DNA of 64,000 nt from Branchiostoma floridae. Taxonomy: Eukaryota; Chordata; Leptocardii; Amphioxiformes; Branchiostomatidae. Positions within the stretch are counted from its first letter, which is position 1. Each line of letters opens with the position of its first letter. Below the pieces are notes generated by a model. It worked only from the letters and a program-made list of their open reading frames with translations, had not been told where the DNA came from and ran no database searches. The position numbers were made by a program, and so were the translations under genes. Shown here piece by piece: positions 24,001-39,000 of the stretch. Location of the stretch: the NCBI RefSeq assembly GCF_000003815.2, contig NC_049992.1:17534489-17598488 (forward strand). The letters are read 5' to 3'.

Positions 24001-27000
24001 GCACTGGCAGACATCACGGCACTGCTTATATATTACATACAGATGTATGTTTTACAACCTAATGAAATAAGTAGGGCCAGTCTTATACAAAATGGATTCT
24101 ACGAGCTCTGGCCATTTGTGTATGCAGCTTACAAGCAGCACCGTGTGGCGCACTAGTAATTAGTGTACCGTGTACTATCATCTGTCTGTAGCCCCCATGC
24201 TTTAAAACACATTTCGATAAGATTTCGGATCACAGGAAATACCTCGGTTTAAGTTGGTCTGTTTTTTGTGTGTGCTTCCGTTCGGCTTGTGAAACGCTCC
24301 TTACATTTTCACAGAGGATGAAGCAAATATTCAAGACGCGACAAAATATGACTTTTGTCTATTTCATTATCGTCTGCGCTGCGCTGGACGCCCACCTTTG
24401 ATTGAAAGTGAAGTGGATTGAAAAATGATACCTTCGATAGTAAGACCTGTGTGGACTGTCGTAAAGATGGGACATTGGAAACCCGTTTTGTGTGAAATAG
24501 AAGACATCATGCAAATATCACACATAGACTCCTCCACGTGACTATTTAAAGTAGGGTGTACTGTAAATGCAGAAGTGTTTGCGGTGCTTTTATGTTTGTG
24601 TTTTCACACCACCGCGAACATAAAACCACCGCAAACACTTTCCATTATATAGTAAGTGAAGAACTTTATTGCACGACAATTGTACACGATAGAATGTATG
24701 GTATCAGCTATTACACAAAGTGCAAAATAGTGGTATAGGATAAAGATTAACAACAAGCTTAACATAACAATAAAATAAGAGCTATCATAATTATTTGATA
24801 GGATTGCAATGGAGAAGGCTTATCATTAGTTTCGGTATTATTTCTAATAGCAGAGAAGTCCTTGGTATATTTGCCTATTTTTGCATTATGAGAGTTCTGA
24901 CATTGCATGAGACTGCAGTCTATGGCGTTACCGCGAACTTAAAACCACAGCGAACAATCCATTGTCCCGCTTCCGCGAAATTAAATCCCCGCGAATTCAA
25001 ATGCATGAACAGTAAGTTCTAGACATCATCTACGCCATCGTAATGCTATCTAAACGATGCATTTCTTTACAAAGCTGCTTGCAACGGGAAAACGCGCATC
25101 ATTTGGGACTAACTGCCAAAATGTTCCATACCACCTGTTTATTAGATGACAGACTTGTATGAATATTATTGGAAAAAAAAAAACAGCTTCAGTCTGATTT
25201 CCATAGAGTTAGGCTGTGATATTGTATTGACTTATTTTATGTGGAGGACCACAGGAAGAATAGATTACAGAAGATAATTATATATCCAAATAAAGTTAAG
25301 GTATTTCATGCCGTGACGTCTTCGTCCATATACACAGGTGGCACGCGATATTATTACTACTCTGCAAACGCATCAGCAATACCAGCAGCGATTGTCAATG
25401 TTTCAGTCGCTTCACACCGTTAGAGCTGTAAGGTAATAGTTCTCAATTTTCCGTCCAATCGGGTATCAAATTGGGTCTGGTTTCTCATTACGCAGCCCAC
25501 CGCAATTCGTAACAAAATTGACGTGGACCCGTACCTTTACGTGTCCTTCATTCAAAACATTATTGGCAAGTTTTCTTTTATACCTTTATTCTTTAAATGT
25601 CACCAGCTTCAATAAGTTTCAAGAGATTCCAAACGTACACTACCTTTTACTTACATCAAAAACTTTCTCCCACCAAAAACATCTAGATCAAAACATGTCT
25701 AGGACAAAAGATTAAAAGAAAGGAAGTGCTGGTGGAGAACCACCATCAAACGCATGGGAAGGGGGAGGGGGGGATGTGCTTAAACGACCTTGGCCTTTGC
25801 CTTTTCTGACCTTTATCCATGTACCAAATAGCATTTTAATCTATCCAAAGGTTTACGATATGGGTCACAAATAGCTGGAAACACATAGCACACTGAAAGT
25901 GTTTTCTGTGGTTCGTCATCTAAAACTGCTGCACACCATCTGCTACACTCTCTGTTTTACAACAACCAATCGTCCTACCAATTATACTACAGGGGCTACC
26001 AGGACGTGACAACTGAATTGCTGCCATTGAAAACCTACACTTCCTTCCAGTTTAACCACTCAGATCATTCTATACCGTAGCTTCCAATCTGTTACTTAAT
26101 ATTTACGTGTACATAGACTAGACCTCTGCCCCCCTCGTAAGTTTCTACAAAAATTCCCAAACGCTTACCGATGAAAACAAAACTATAACGCTGTTAACGT
26201 CACATAACCCACTTATCATAGAAAAAGTGGGGTACTTCGTCTTTCACTGCTTCCAGAAAAGAAATCAAACCCCAAATACATAGATTGTAGCTCTCAGTAG
26301 TCCATATCATTTATATAATAGTCACTTGTCTACATTTTTCACCATTGTTATCTATACCAAATTACTTTATTTTATGTATGTTTACTATATTTTTTGTATG
26401 CATGTTGCAATTAGCCCTCGGGCAAGAACTTGCAAATAAACTTCTTCTCTATATTAAGTTTTAACTTCTGTTCTACTCATTGACAAGAAGGCCAGGGTTG
26501 TCTAAGGCTTTATCTTGTTGGTCTACCTGAAGTACACGTTAACCAATTAAGTTCATTCTGTGTATCCTATGTGATGGATAATATTGGCACCCAATATCAC
26601 CTAAGCTGCCTGACTTTGCCATGTATTGCATTGTTTGCGATTTCAAGATATCTCAATCTCTGAAACACCAAAAACAATACCTTTTATTATGGAGACCACA
26701 GTCACCAAATGACCATCAACAACTAAGCAGTGTACTAATGGGTAGCACTCCTTTGTACACAAAAAGGCTTCAATCAAATACGAACTCCTGTGCCTATTTC
26801 ACTGTGGCTTATATAATACAAACCGTATTTGCCATATCTCAACCAGCGTAATTTGGAAGTTATGTAAAATATGATGTATCAGACAATTCGTCCTCGAGTA
26901 CTACATTATGAATTGTGCACGAATCGTCCATCTACAAATGACACACTCGTCCAGGTTATAAAACCTTAAAGGCTTTTATTTTCATTGATGCATGAACGTG

Positions 27001-30000
27001 CTTTGTTCTACAATTAACTTGTGCGATAGGCTGAAGTAATTCTACGTATATGTATAATTTAAAGTGGAAACTAATGCTGACTTCAAATTGGCCTCAACCA
27101 ACGTATTGGTGGAATGTGTCATAAGAAATTCACAATTGTTTAATACATAAGTTTTATGTTGACTTTTTTTACATTTCCTCAAAAATACATCCTGACTTCA
27201 GCTTGAAACCGATTAAGCAGTAGAACCTTTTTGCACGGTTACTTTTACAAATAGCATTTGCCATTTTCCACATGATTTCATTTTAACTTCCTACTCGTAT
27301 GCCACGAATACCACAACATCCCACCAGCATAAGCTAGCCGCTTTTAAGTCAGGTTTAGTAGTTAAACAATGACTTGTATTTTACACTGTTTGAATCTTTC
27401 TATGTTACCTGCAATTAGCCCACGGGCAAGAATTTGCAATAAAACTTGTTATGTTATTACGTAGGCCTTCGGAAAAAATGAGTTCCCGGCTACCCTACTA
27501 ACCCTTAAAACGCATGTCGACCATAGCTAATTTTTTAGTCCGCCGCTGACAAATAATATAAGATTCTGAAAATGAAATTTTGAGTCATAAAACTAAAAAC
27601 TTCCTGTATTTGACTGACAAATGCTTCGAACATTAGATCGTTAACATTATAGTTATTTTCGTTTATTGCGATAATTGTGTTTGTAAAATACATTCCTTTA
27701 TCATTTATAATGTGGTGTTGAAACTACCGATGTTCTGATACATTTGATTTTCACATTGCAAAACTGTAATTGTTGGCTACCTTTTCAGTACTGTATTCGG
27801 AAACCCTCGGCCGTTTTTATAGATTTGAACAGGAACATTTTCTATACAGTTATTTACAGCCATTTTACATGGAGACATTTTTCATCCCTCTCACTATTTG
27901 TATCCTTAGAAATGAAGCCAGTGGACTTTGACACAGGGCAGCCTAAAGGAAAGTGGAAAATATAAATGCCAGTAATATCTGTGAGAGTTGGCCATTCTAC
28001 GGGGCATTCAGCTAGCTGATTAGATGTGCAGCAACCTAGAACTGATACAGTAGCCCTGGTTGGTAATATAAAACTTGTCTCTGAGTATATGCCACTTCCT
28101 ATATATACGCTGCTCCAGTGAGGAATATATTTGAACAGGGAAGAGATAACTATATCCTCGGTTTTCACGGTACAGTGGTAATTAATTTTGAGAATGAAAG
28201 GTCTGTTCGTCAGAGACGAATGCACGGGATTAAAAGTGTCTTGAACTGCTTTTTACGGAAAACAGGCTGACTGAAAGTATTACCGAATGTATGGGGCCTT
28301 AATCAAGACATCCTCAAACTATTCATGGCGTGAAGCCAATGTCCGGAAAAGAAATATAGCAAGCTAAAGAAGACAGAAAACATGCCGATCCAAACATTAC
28401 TCATTGCCATGTTCTACAGACAAAGGTGAACGGAAATGGATGCGGTCAAAACGTAGACGACAGAGGTGGACACGGGTGAATAGGAATAGATAGGGAGGAA
28501 CAAGGGTGGGTAAGACTATGTGAAACTAGGGTGTGCATCAAGGTTAAGAACTATGAATGGCAAATCACATCAATATACGAGCTTCAACTGCAAAATCACA
28601 TCAGGGCTTCTTCATGCATCTACTCAGTATACGAGGGTTGATCAATAAGGTCTGGTCATAGGTCGTGACCAGACATAATGTACAGTGCACAGAACTCATT
28701 TTTTGAGACACAATCATATATAGGATGGAGTTTCTTATTAATAATCACAAAGTTGCTAGGTATTATGTCCATTACTTTTCAGTCAACGTCCTTTCGAAAA
28801 TTAGTGAGTAGTGAGAAAAAGGCGATCATAGCTGTGTAGGTCAAGATCTACATGGAACAAGAATATATAAATCTACGAAGACTTTTTAAAGTGTTTTATG
28901 AGAAATACCTTCGTATTCTACCATGAATTAAGTGGTTATTTTACTTCCAGCAAATAACGTTTACTCGTACATCTTATTAAGCCCCAACAATCTCTCTCCC
29001 ATCCAACTTTATTGATTTTCAAAAGGGCATTTTGGTAGATATTCATAAATGTTTTTTTCTTTCTTTATAGTATCACAGGTGTTGAATTGTACACACAATA
29101 TCTAGGTGAGACCCAGAATTTATTGATCACCCCTCGTAGCACATCATTTCACTGACAGACCACAAAGCCACACTTAAACGATAAACTATTACATATATCT
29201 ACGTTACTTGGAATGTTTGACGAGATGGGTTGCAAATGTGTACATTTATCACGCCAAATATTGTTGTGAGAGCATCTGGCATATTTATTCCCAGTGGTGG
29301 CATTTGGAAGAGTAAAATATCACTCAGCAGGTAGACCACCATGGGCGTCAAATAGTCGTAAACTCTTGGGATCAAAAACAACCCATTATGATATTAATAA
29401 CGCTGTGTTATTGGTACGTGGTATGGTTGTAAATGGAGCCTAATGTAGACACTATATGGCTGATTTAGTGTGCAATCTGTCGATCAAGGCGTGAGATGGA
29501 CATATCATCATCAAATGATTCATGTAATGGTCGTGGTTATACCCTTTGTTAATGGCCAAAACGGTAACGTGTCTTACCAAATTTAGCTCTGCTCCATTTG
29601 ACGGTTTTAGTTGTATTACGTTATCTTTAATTTGACTTCAATAAAAAATTCCATCTTCCAAAAGTTAAAAAGGGTGTCATTGTAGCCCAACTGGTAACAG
29701 CCTCGCAGTTGGGCTCCTGACTTGCACTAGCTGGTAACTGGCAGTTACCGGTTCTAAGCACGAAATGGCAACTAGGTTGGGGTTGCAACGGTCTTTTAGA
29801 AAGGACATATATACCGTAGGGGTTCCGTATTCGAGGAGCGGTGCTGCTAGTACGTTTGAAGGAAAAGGTCTAGCGACCCCTCCCCGTAAAAGTTACTCTT
29901 GTTTTGAAACAGCAAGGCAACTTGCTGACCTATGTACCATTGGGCACTAGAAGATGAACGACAACCTCACCTCACCGGTCCCATAGCCTCACCGGCCGTA

Positions 30001-33000
30001 GGGGCAGCAATCCCATCAACATAAGTCTTCCATCTTCTTCTTCTTCTGTGAACAACAACAAGAACAACTAAAAGTTGACGAGTTCTTCCTCTACGTTTGT
30101 AATTTTGTTTCCAAGGACTCAGCTAACTGCAGGATGTGAAAGTCAGCTCCAGGAAGATTAGTTTCTGAAAAGTGTGTTTTTGATGACCGTTAACCAGGTC
30201 AATTTACGGGATAATCCGAGATTACACGGGTTAATAGGAGACTCTACGGTCCAAAGTACATCCCGATCGATTGCTTTCCTGTCAATAAATTCTAACAAAC
30301 CGGTAATTCTTTTGGTGTCAACACGCATTGATTCAAGTCACTTCAAAAGAAGCCCTGGCAATGCAACAAGTATTTTATGTATGTCAACCTATAATAGAAG
30401 CAAGATGGATCGATAGAAACGATTTTGTGTCGAGAGTCAGCAACACTGGTCCTTTGTCCATATGATAACTTTGATGTGTTCTTCTGTGTCATGTTTAGGT
30501 GGCCTATTTGGGTCCTCCTCAGCGGATTGGGTGGCGGAGCTTGCGCTAAACATTGCCATAGATATGGTGAACACCAACCCAGAGTTACTCCCCAACGTCA
30601 CCATCAGTGCAGTCCTCAACAGAACACAGCATTACCTAACAAGCTTCAGGAACATACAGAACAGTAAGTACAGAACACAACATTACCTAACAAGCTTCAG
30701 GAACATACAGAACAGTAAGTACAGAACACAGCATTACCTAACAAGCTTCAGGAACATACAGAACAGTAAGTACAGAACACAGCTTTACCTAATAAGCTTC
30801 AGCAACATACAGAACAGTAAGTAAGAACACAGCTTTACCTAACAAGCTTCAGGAACATACAGAACAGTAAGTACAGAACACAGCTTTACCTAATAATCTT
30901 CAGCAACATACAGAACAGTAAGTAAGAACACAGCTTTACCTAACAAACTTCGGGAACATACATAACAGTAAGTACAGAACGTAGCCTTATCTAACAGGCT
31001 TCAGGAACATACAGAACAGTAAGTACAGAACACAGCTTTAACTTACAAGCTTCAAGAACATCCAGAACAGTAAGTACAAAACACAGCATTACTAACAAGC
31101 GTCAAGAAGATACAGAACAGTAAGTACAGAAAGAAATGTTACCTAACAACCTTCAAAGGCGTACAGAATAGTAAATATAGACCACAGCATTGTCCAACAA
31201 CCTCCAATAACCTACAGAACCGTACGGACAGAACGCAGTCATACAGAACAGTAATTTAAGAATGTTGTATTACCTAACAACCTTCATGGATATACAAAAG
31301 AGTCAATAAGTACTGAACAGTTATCATTAGAACAAAGCATTAACTAACAACTCTAATACCTTACAGAAACGTACAGAACACAGTATCAAATTTTCCTATT
31401 AACGAAATTCAGAAATATAAAGAATAATAAGTCCATAACAAAACATTATATTTTGGAACATACATAATGTATATTATGATACGACAAGGTACTTACAGAA
31501 TGATAAGTAAAGAACACAACACCTAACAATTAATATACAGAACAGCTAAGTGCAGTGAGCAAGATTTACTAACATTTCCTCCTGGAACATAACACAGCAT
31601 TACTCAACATCCTTCAAGATTATGCAACATGTACAGGCTAGATTATGCATCATAGCACGTAAAGGTATGACACCACGGGGCAAAAATCAATACGATAACG
31701 AGAATTATTGAATTCTACCTTCCTACAGCCGACAGCGATATCTGTTACCCTCCTTCCTACACTAACAATTTAGAATATTGACTAACCTTCGCTGTCCCTT
31801 TTTCAATTCCATCAAGCGAATCAAATTACCAAGCATAATATGACAGCTGAATGTAAGTAATATACGACAAAATAAGGTCTTTATTTATATACAGTAAACA
31901 TAATCTTTCCTGACAACGTTTATCAGAAAATCTTCAAATTTTCTTTTCTTTCTTAGCGTTCGTCTGGCCCCAATTAAATGTGAGTTGCCACAGACATATG
32001 AAATTGGCTGATGCCACAAAAATGTGAGATTCGATGTACTCAAATTACTATCATCACACGTGTGAGCAATCAATGAAATCTTCATTCATATACAGTAAAC
32101 ATGATCTACTCTTACAACATCTATCAGTAAATTTACAAATTTTCTCCTATTTCTTAGCGTTCATCTGGCCCCAATTAACTGTGAGTTGCCACAGAAATAT
32201 CAGATTGGCTGATGGATCAATGTACTCAAATCACTATCATCACACGTGTGAGCAATCAATGAAATTTTCATTCATATACAGTAAACATGATCTACTCTTA
32301 CAACATCTATCAGAAAATCTACAAATTTTCACCTCTTTTTTGCGTTCGTCTGGCCCCAATTAACTGTGAGTTCCCACAGAAATAAGAGATTGGCTGATGG
32401 ATCAATGTACTCAAATCACTATCATCACACGTGTGAGCAATCAATGAAATCTTCATTCATATACAGTAAACATGATCTACTCTTACAACATCTATCAGTA
32501 AATCTACAAATTTTCTCCTCTTTCTTAGCGTTTGTCTGGCCCCAATTAAATGTGAGTTGCCAGAGAAATATGAGATTGGCCGATGGTTCGATGTCCTCAA
32601 ATTACTATGATCACACATGTGAGCAACCAATGCATACGGGAAAATGTTCTGAATAATAGCCTTTTGTGACCTTTCTCTAACTGGGAAGATGTTTTTTGCA
32701 TTAGCTTTGTGTTGCGTAAGCGTCTGATAACGTTGACCGCTGGCCCTGGCCACGCATTACCTTAGAAGATTAATGCCAATGCACCTGAACGTGTTTGACC
32801 TTTTAACAAAATGTCACTACATCCTTTCAACTTCCTTCAAGCCTAAAAGTTTTGCGCATTTCATTTAATGTGAATAATCATCTGTATTATATACCATCTG
32901 CTGTAACATCATAAAAAATTACACCGCAGAGTCTCAATTTTTTAAGGATTTGTCCTTGAAATCCTTTGAAATAAAAGTTTTATATGGCACCATAAAAAGA

Positions 33001-36000
33001 TGAAAGGTGATTGGCCCATTGAGAATTCAGTACGAATGATGTATATACATGCTTGCTAATTGGTTGTTGACCCATTTTACTGTGGGGGTTCAAACGCTCG
33101 TATCGCCGCCTATCCATTTGATGTGCATTAAGTTCGGAGGAGACAGACAGTCGAGGTATTTGACACCAGGTTAGACTGTAATATACATAAATGGTGTACT
33201 TAACTCGTTGGGTCCCGGCCCTTGCACCATTATATAACATTTAGGTCCAGTATAAGAAGGACGTTTACAGAAGGTGCATTTTAGGTACATTCTGTCCCGA
33301 ATAAGCTGTTATGGTGTTGTGTTCAATAATGGGAAACTTTAGTGTATAGATAATAATTATAACGTTGCAATCGAATAGTTTACAAGGACGTAATATCTGT
33401 TAGCACAGGAATTATATTTTACCAGGTGAATTCGACTTATTTATCTTTTTATATGATAACAGGTTATTTTGCTATTGAATATTTATTCAAACCAACTCAT
33501 AGTGGAGAAATGTTGTATCACTTATTAATAATTGTATGAATTAGAGAAACATAGATTGTATTCGTTGCTGATTTCCAGCTGTCTTTTTGCTGGATGAACT
33601 AACTAGAAATTTTTAGAAAAATTCTGTATTACTTCCGTGTATGAAGAAATGAAACATTGGTTGTATTCGTTTGTACATTCCAACTTACTTTTGCTGTACG
33701 AACTCTGAAGAAATGTGAAGTCCGCATTATTTGTATACGGTACGAAAACATATACTGTATCTGTTTATACATCCCAACTTAATTTTTGCTGTATAAACTA
33801 CATTCAACTTCAAAATGCTCTTCATCCTTTATTCTATCTTGGCTAAGGCACTTATCGAAATTCTTTTGTAATAGGATAGTAGAAACTTTGTCTTCCTACA
33901 AGATTATGTTCCAATCCCATAGGGCCTTCAAACTGAAACCGAATTAGCAGGAATCAAGCAGAACCAGCCGGAATGAAGTATTTGCAAAATCCGTGCCACA
34001 TTCGGGGCCATTCGGGTGGGAATTCCAAATGGACCTTTTGTCCCCTTCACACGAGAAGGAATGAGCCAAAATGCCGTCGGAATGAAAATTCTTTTCTATT
34101 CCAGGTAAGTCGTATTGTATTCGAAGTGGCTTGCAGTTTCGTTTCTACATCGAAGTCCCAAAGATTTAAGCATGTCAAAAACTTTCTGACCAGCCAAAAT
34201 AACGGGCACAACTCTGGAATGCAGAGAGAATTTCTAGAATACACTACGTAGTCCCAGGATTAGTGAAGAATTTTCACACTCACGGCATTCCGGCTCATTC
34301 TTGCTCTCGTGTGAAGGGGCCTTCAAGCGTGAAAGGAGCAAACGGGCCGTGCCATCAGGCTCTTTAATCATCTGTCACTACAACCGCTGGCGTTGGTGGT
34401 TTATCACTTCGCCACTGGGGCGTGAAGGTAATTAACAGCCCAGCCGGAAGCGACTTCGCACTAATCCGCCTAAATGAAGACCTTCGTCACCGTCCGGTTG
34501 AGAAGCGAATGCCCTTGAGATAAAGCTCTATATTAACTCCTTCCGCTCAACAAGGTGGCAGTTTTATCACTTGTGCCTGTTGAACGAAATGCAGTCATTA
34601 TTTCAACCTTAACATAAGAGAAAGGCAACATCGCGTTTTTGTGGCGAGCAAGCTGTTTCAGAGACGTTGGCCACTTTTACTGGCAACATGCCATCAAAAG
34701 AGATACGGCAATGCCAAGGCTTTTTGTAGAGTGCACTCGCAGTAAGATCGTTTTGAGATCACTTCAAAGAAGCACAAGAGGTAGAATATATATTTTAGAA
34801 CTGCGTAAAGGTCAGGGAATCCGAATATGCTTAGTTAAGAAAAAAATACAGGTCCAACATTGAAGACACTAATTTTTCAGGTCCGGTTTTTCTGGACCGG
34901 TCCAACAAGACAAAACGGTTTTGTACCTTTATATCGTACCGGTAGCCACCCCTAGCCTAGTATCTGTAAAGGGAAAAAAAGTCAATATGCCAATGTATAG
35001 CGTTCCACGCTGGCTCATTCCTACTGTGTATTCAGAGCGCTGATTGTATCAACATTTTCTATCCCTGGCAGTTGCTGGGCAGATTAGTGGGAAGATTGCC
35101 ACAGACCGAATGATGTGCGGATTTGATTAACGCGACGACCCCTGGCGTGCTGCAATCGGGCCGTGTACGACCTTGACTTGCTCCCGGTGCTTGCCAAGCA
35201 TGCTCCTCCTACCAGACAACCAACTATTAGTAGCCTCCACCAGGCCTTCCTTCGGGGATACGGGGATCGTAGAATTCGCCAAAATAATCGGGAAATTGGC
35301 CAGGGGGGTCAGTCCACGCTTTTAAAGGTTCATGTTCCTTCTCCCGCGCGACCTACGAGCATCTCTGGCAGCAAAACTCCAAGTTGGTAAATTAGTTTCC
35401 TTTTGATAGCCAGCGTAGTCAGTTTTTAGTCCACTAGGCTTCCTTCGGAGATACGGGATAGTACAATTCGCCAAAATAATCGGGAAATTTGCCAGGGGAG
35501 TCAGTTCACGCTTCTAAAGGTTCATTTTCCTTCTCCTGCGCGAACGACGAGTGTCTCTGATAGCAAAACTCCCTTGGTAAATTATTCTCCCTATAATAGC
35601 CAGTCAGTCTGTTAGCGACTAACAACCAGTCAAATCTTTCGATAAAAACGGGGAAACCATAGCGTAATGGAAGGAAGACATGTGACAAGATAAGGATACA
35701 GCTACATGCCCAGATACCGTTCTTAAACGGTCGTTTGAGCCATATATCCGTCTTGACGCCAGCTATAACTGGATAACGGCGACGTTTCCTGCAAACACAA
35801 ATAGAGTGTTTTAGCGACCATATCAATAACTGAAGTTTGTTAACTATATCTATTAAACCGAAGAAGGTCATATTTCACGGTTCAGAATAAAAACATACCT
35901 ATATACATACGGGTATTAGACTTACACATAAAACATACCTATAAACATGCGGGCATTAGAATCACACAGAAATATACCGAGATCATAAAATAGCTTTCAT

Positions 36001-39000
36001 GAAGAGTAGAACGTTTGAAAAAAAAATTACCAATACAGTAAAAGCCGCTTAATTGCACGGCATATTTGCTTGTGAATATCGTACAATTATCCGGCTGGTG
36101 CAATGATGCGAAGTTATCTAGCTGGACCGCACCGGTTTGGGATTTTGGGATTCAGTGCAGTTAACAGAAGTTCGCGTTAATCCGTTGTGCAATTATAACT
36201 GGCTTCTGCAGTATACACTTAACCAGGTAGCAATGGACTAGGTATACGAGATGAATAGGGTTACCTGGATTTTGAGACATTTCGAATTTAACCAGAAATG
36301 ACAGGAGAATCATGTTACACGCTCGCATTAACTGATTCTTCCTGGAATCAAGTACATGCCTGAACCGCAGAATCACCTTGTCCATCATTGTAACAGCGCC
36401 AGACGTACCGTCGTCTCTTAAACGACAGGAACAGCTTGCTTGTCAGATGTGGTACTGTATCGCACTCTTTACGTGCCACTATAGTCTGACATTGCGGTAC
36501 GTTCTTAGATTAAGACATCTACACAATGGGAATCTTTGACTTAGTAGGTAAGTTTGCCAAGGCATATTTAGCATTCCATGCACGCTACTTGGAAGAATCC
36601 CAAAACACAAGTTGCGGCCAATCTACAGTTATCTTTTCCTGGAAACTTCTTACTGGCAAACTAATGAGTTTTATACTAAGGGAATACATTTCTTATCACA
36701 TGTAAGCCCTACTTTAATTTCTTCATTGCACGACTCTTAACAAAGGTATCAATGAATCAAAACAACATCTCCATCCACTTGTCTTTTGAGACCAGTCAGG
36801 GTGTGATAATGTAGAAACTGTCAATGCAAACATTGAGACTTTACATTTGTGCACTAGCCGTGTAGTAAGCAAACCAATGTTCATGGCAACATCATAACGG
36901 ACTAGCACCACCGAAAATGAGTGAATTGAGGCTGTGGTTCTGATTAGTTGGCAAATGGTTAACTCCGGTTCAATTCTGGGATGGTACAACCCTGTTGGGG
37001 ATACAGTCGCCTTTTTGAAAGGGGTATAAATTTGGGATTCCGTGTCCCATTAGGTGTCTTGAGGACATTTAAGCGGAATGACTAGCAACCCCTTCAGTTA
37101 TACCCCCATTCCACCAGGACGACGCTCTCGCCGCGCTCTCTCTGCGACCTAAAATTTGACAGGTCGCTCAACGAATTGCATAGACTAGAAACGAATCTTT
37201 TTACACTTTGTGCGTTTTATTGTCTTCTTGGTCACATTTTTACATTTTGTATGATGTACCTAGAATGAAAGTGAAGGTTACACATATCCTATTTCGGTCG
37301 CAATCAGAGAGCAGCAGAATCGCCGTCTAGTAAAAAGGGACCCTTACAAATATACCCTGTTCTAGAAGTGGTAAGGAAATTGTGCGACAGTAGCCACTAG
37401 AAAGTTCCGAACGAAATAATGAACTACTGCCGATCTAGCCTGACTGGGTCTATCTGTTACTGTTCTTCAGCTTGCTATCAGGCAACGCAAGGAATCGTTG
37501 CCGTCATTGGACCAGCGACCACCACATCGGTCAAGGCAGTTCATCCAGTATGCGCAGGACTACAGGTTTGCCATCCTCCTACGCAGGGACTTCCAACGGC
37601 GGAGCCGCCTGTCTGGATGTACCCTGCTTTCTCAACCGTCACCCTTAGTTCCTAACCGCCCTGCTTATAAATATTAATGAGCCTATCCTTATATATGCAA
37701 GACCCCTTTTGAAAACTGAAAGGTCTATTCTCTGGTTGGCTGACAGCTGGTGGTGGTGGTGGGAGGGGGCGTCCACATGAACTAGGATTGACGGTTGAAA
37801 AAGCAGGGTACATGCAGACAGGCGGTTTTGCTGTTGCATGTCCCTGCGTAGGAGGATGCAGGTTTGCAAGATTTTGATAAGGGTATCGTACAAAGCCCAA
37901 AACCATACCTACCTACCCACTATACGTAAAAACTAATCATTATGGCCCATGAGTACTGTTGTTTTGTTTGGCTATTATTTTGTATTTGCTGTTTTCTGTT
38001 AGAATATCTTTATGTAGTTTTATAGTTCATTTCTTGTTTTAACTGTATGCTGCAGGTGTGGGCCTTGTAAAGGATGTATAATCATGTTGCCTACACCTCT
38101 CAGATCTCTTTCTGTGAATCGTAATAAATAAATAAAAAAGATAAATAAATAGAAATATAGATAAAAGAGTACGGGGAACAAGGTTAATAGGCCAAACCTC
38201 CATTTGTTTGTCTCCACATAGATCCCACATATAGCTCCTTGGGCCACGGACCCCACCCTGACAGACAACATCAACCAGTACCCTTACTTGGTCAAGATGA
38301 TGCCCCCTGACAGTATGCAAAGCAAAGCCATCGCAGCCTTTGCGGAAAAGCACGACTGGAACAGATTAGCGTTGTTTACTTCGACAAGCGACTACGGTAA
38401 GCGTTATCTTGTTTTTATCATCGGGATGAAATTTCACACATACACATATTCTGTATCTGTATCTATATAGCCGGTATAACCGCCGTTCGGCGTAACACAC
38501 CAGCTCTGCAGGCACGCGGCGCGGCAGCAGCTGGTTATATTACACCGAACGACTCATTACCCCTAAAATATTGATATATACAGTTGTGTGTGCTATGTAT
38601 GCGACCAACAGAATTCAGCCCCCTCAACTAGCCTTTGGGCCCCAAATGTTGCATTTTTGTAACGTATAAACGTAGGTTCGTACGTTCATTTTGTACAACA
38701 GAAAGAACTTTCGCGACAACATAAGGAGAAATATGTCTAGGTGCTTCATATATAGAATACAAATGGATTTATCTGTTTTCAATATACTACAATCGTCGCG
38801 TACACGAATGCGGCGTAGACACAGGCTTATATACTCGAAACACACAAAAAAAGAAGTCTGGGTCGAATGGACTATTTTAGCCCGCCGCAGGTCCTCCTAA
38901 GCTTCCCCTATTCAAACAATAGTATAAGAAGAATTAAATCGGCTCTAAAACCCATCAATTTGAAAGTTTTGTGACAACAAGCGGATCAGTGCCTCACGCT

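Larger units (their letters stand above)
21071..30498 (+). other. Intron 1 (9.4 kb)
   Basis: Begins GTGAGT and ends in a TTTAG acceptor; phase 1. It contains the repeats listed between 21893 and 30070 (fold-back MITEs, a TTAA element, CR1-like tails, a mariner-like element and a SINE). The rest (for example 25020-26400 and 26450-27400) is AT-rich without recognisable exons. The 123-codon minus-strand ORF at 27854-28225 has no motif I know. Confidence 0.75.
30664..37470 (+). other. Intron 2 (6.8 kb)
   Basis: Phase 1, GTAAGT to TTCTTCAG. It holds the donor-bearing minisatellite, the 185 bp tandem array, several fold-back elements and a tandem duplication. 32760-33900 shows nothing recognisable. 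34340-34620 is a more GC-rich unique stretch of unknown role. Confidence 0.8.

Noticed and set aside
27854-28225. 123-codon minus-strand ORF in intron 1
   Set aside because: No recognisable motif, and this length is expected by chance in 64 kb of six-frame sequence; no splice sites or neighbours support it.
30664-30824. Extended exon 2 with repeated Thr-Gln-His-Tyr units as the main protein form
   Set aside because: One unit already gives the normal spacing to the conserved Cys of exon 3; the longer forms are kept only as an alternative-donor hypothesis.
32034-32656. ORFs of 96-109 codons in the 185 bp array
   Set aside because: They repeat with the array unit and contain no domain; a by-product of tandem repetition.
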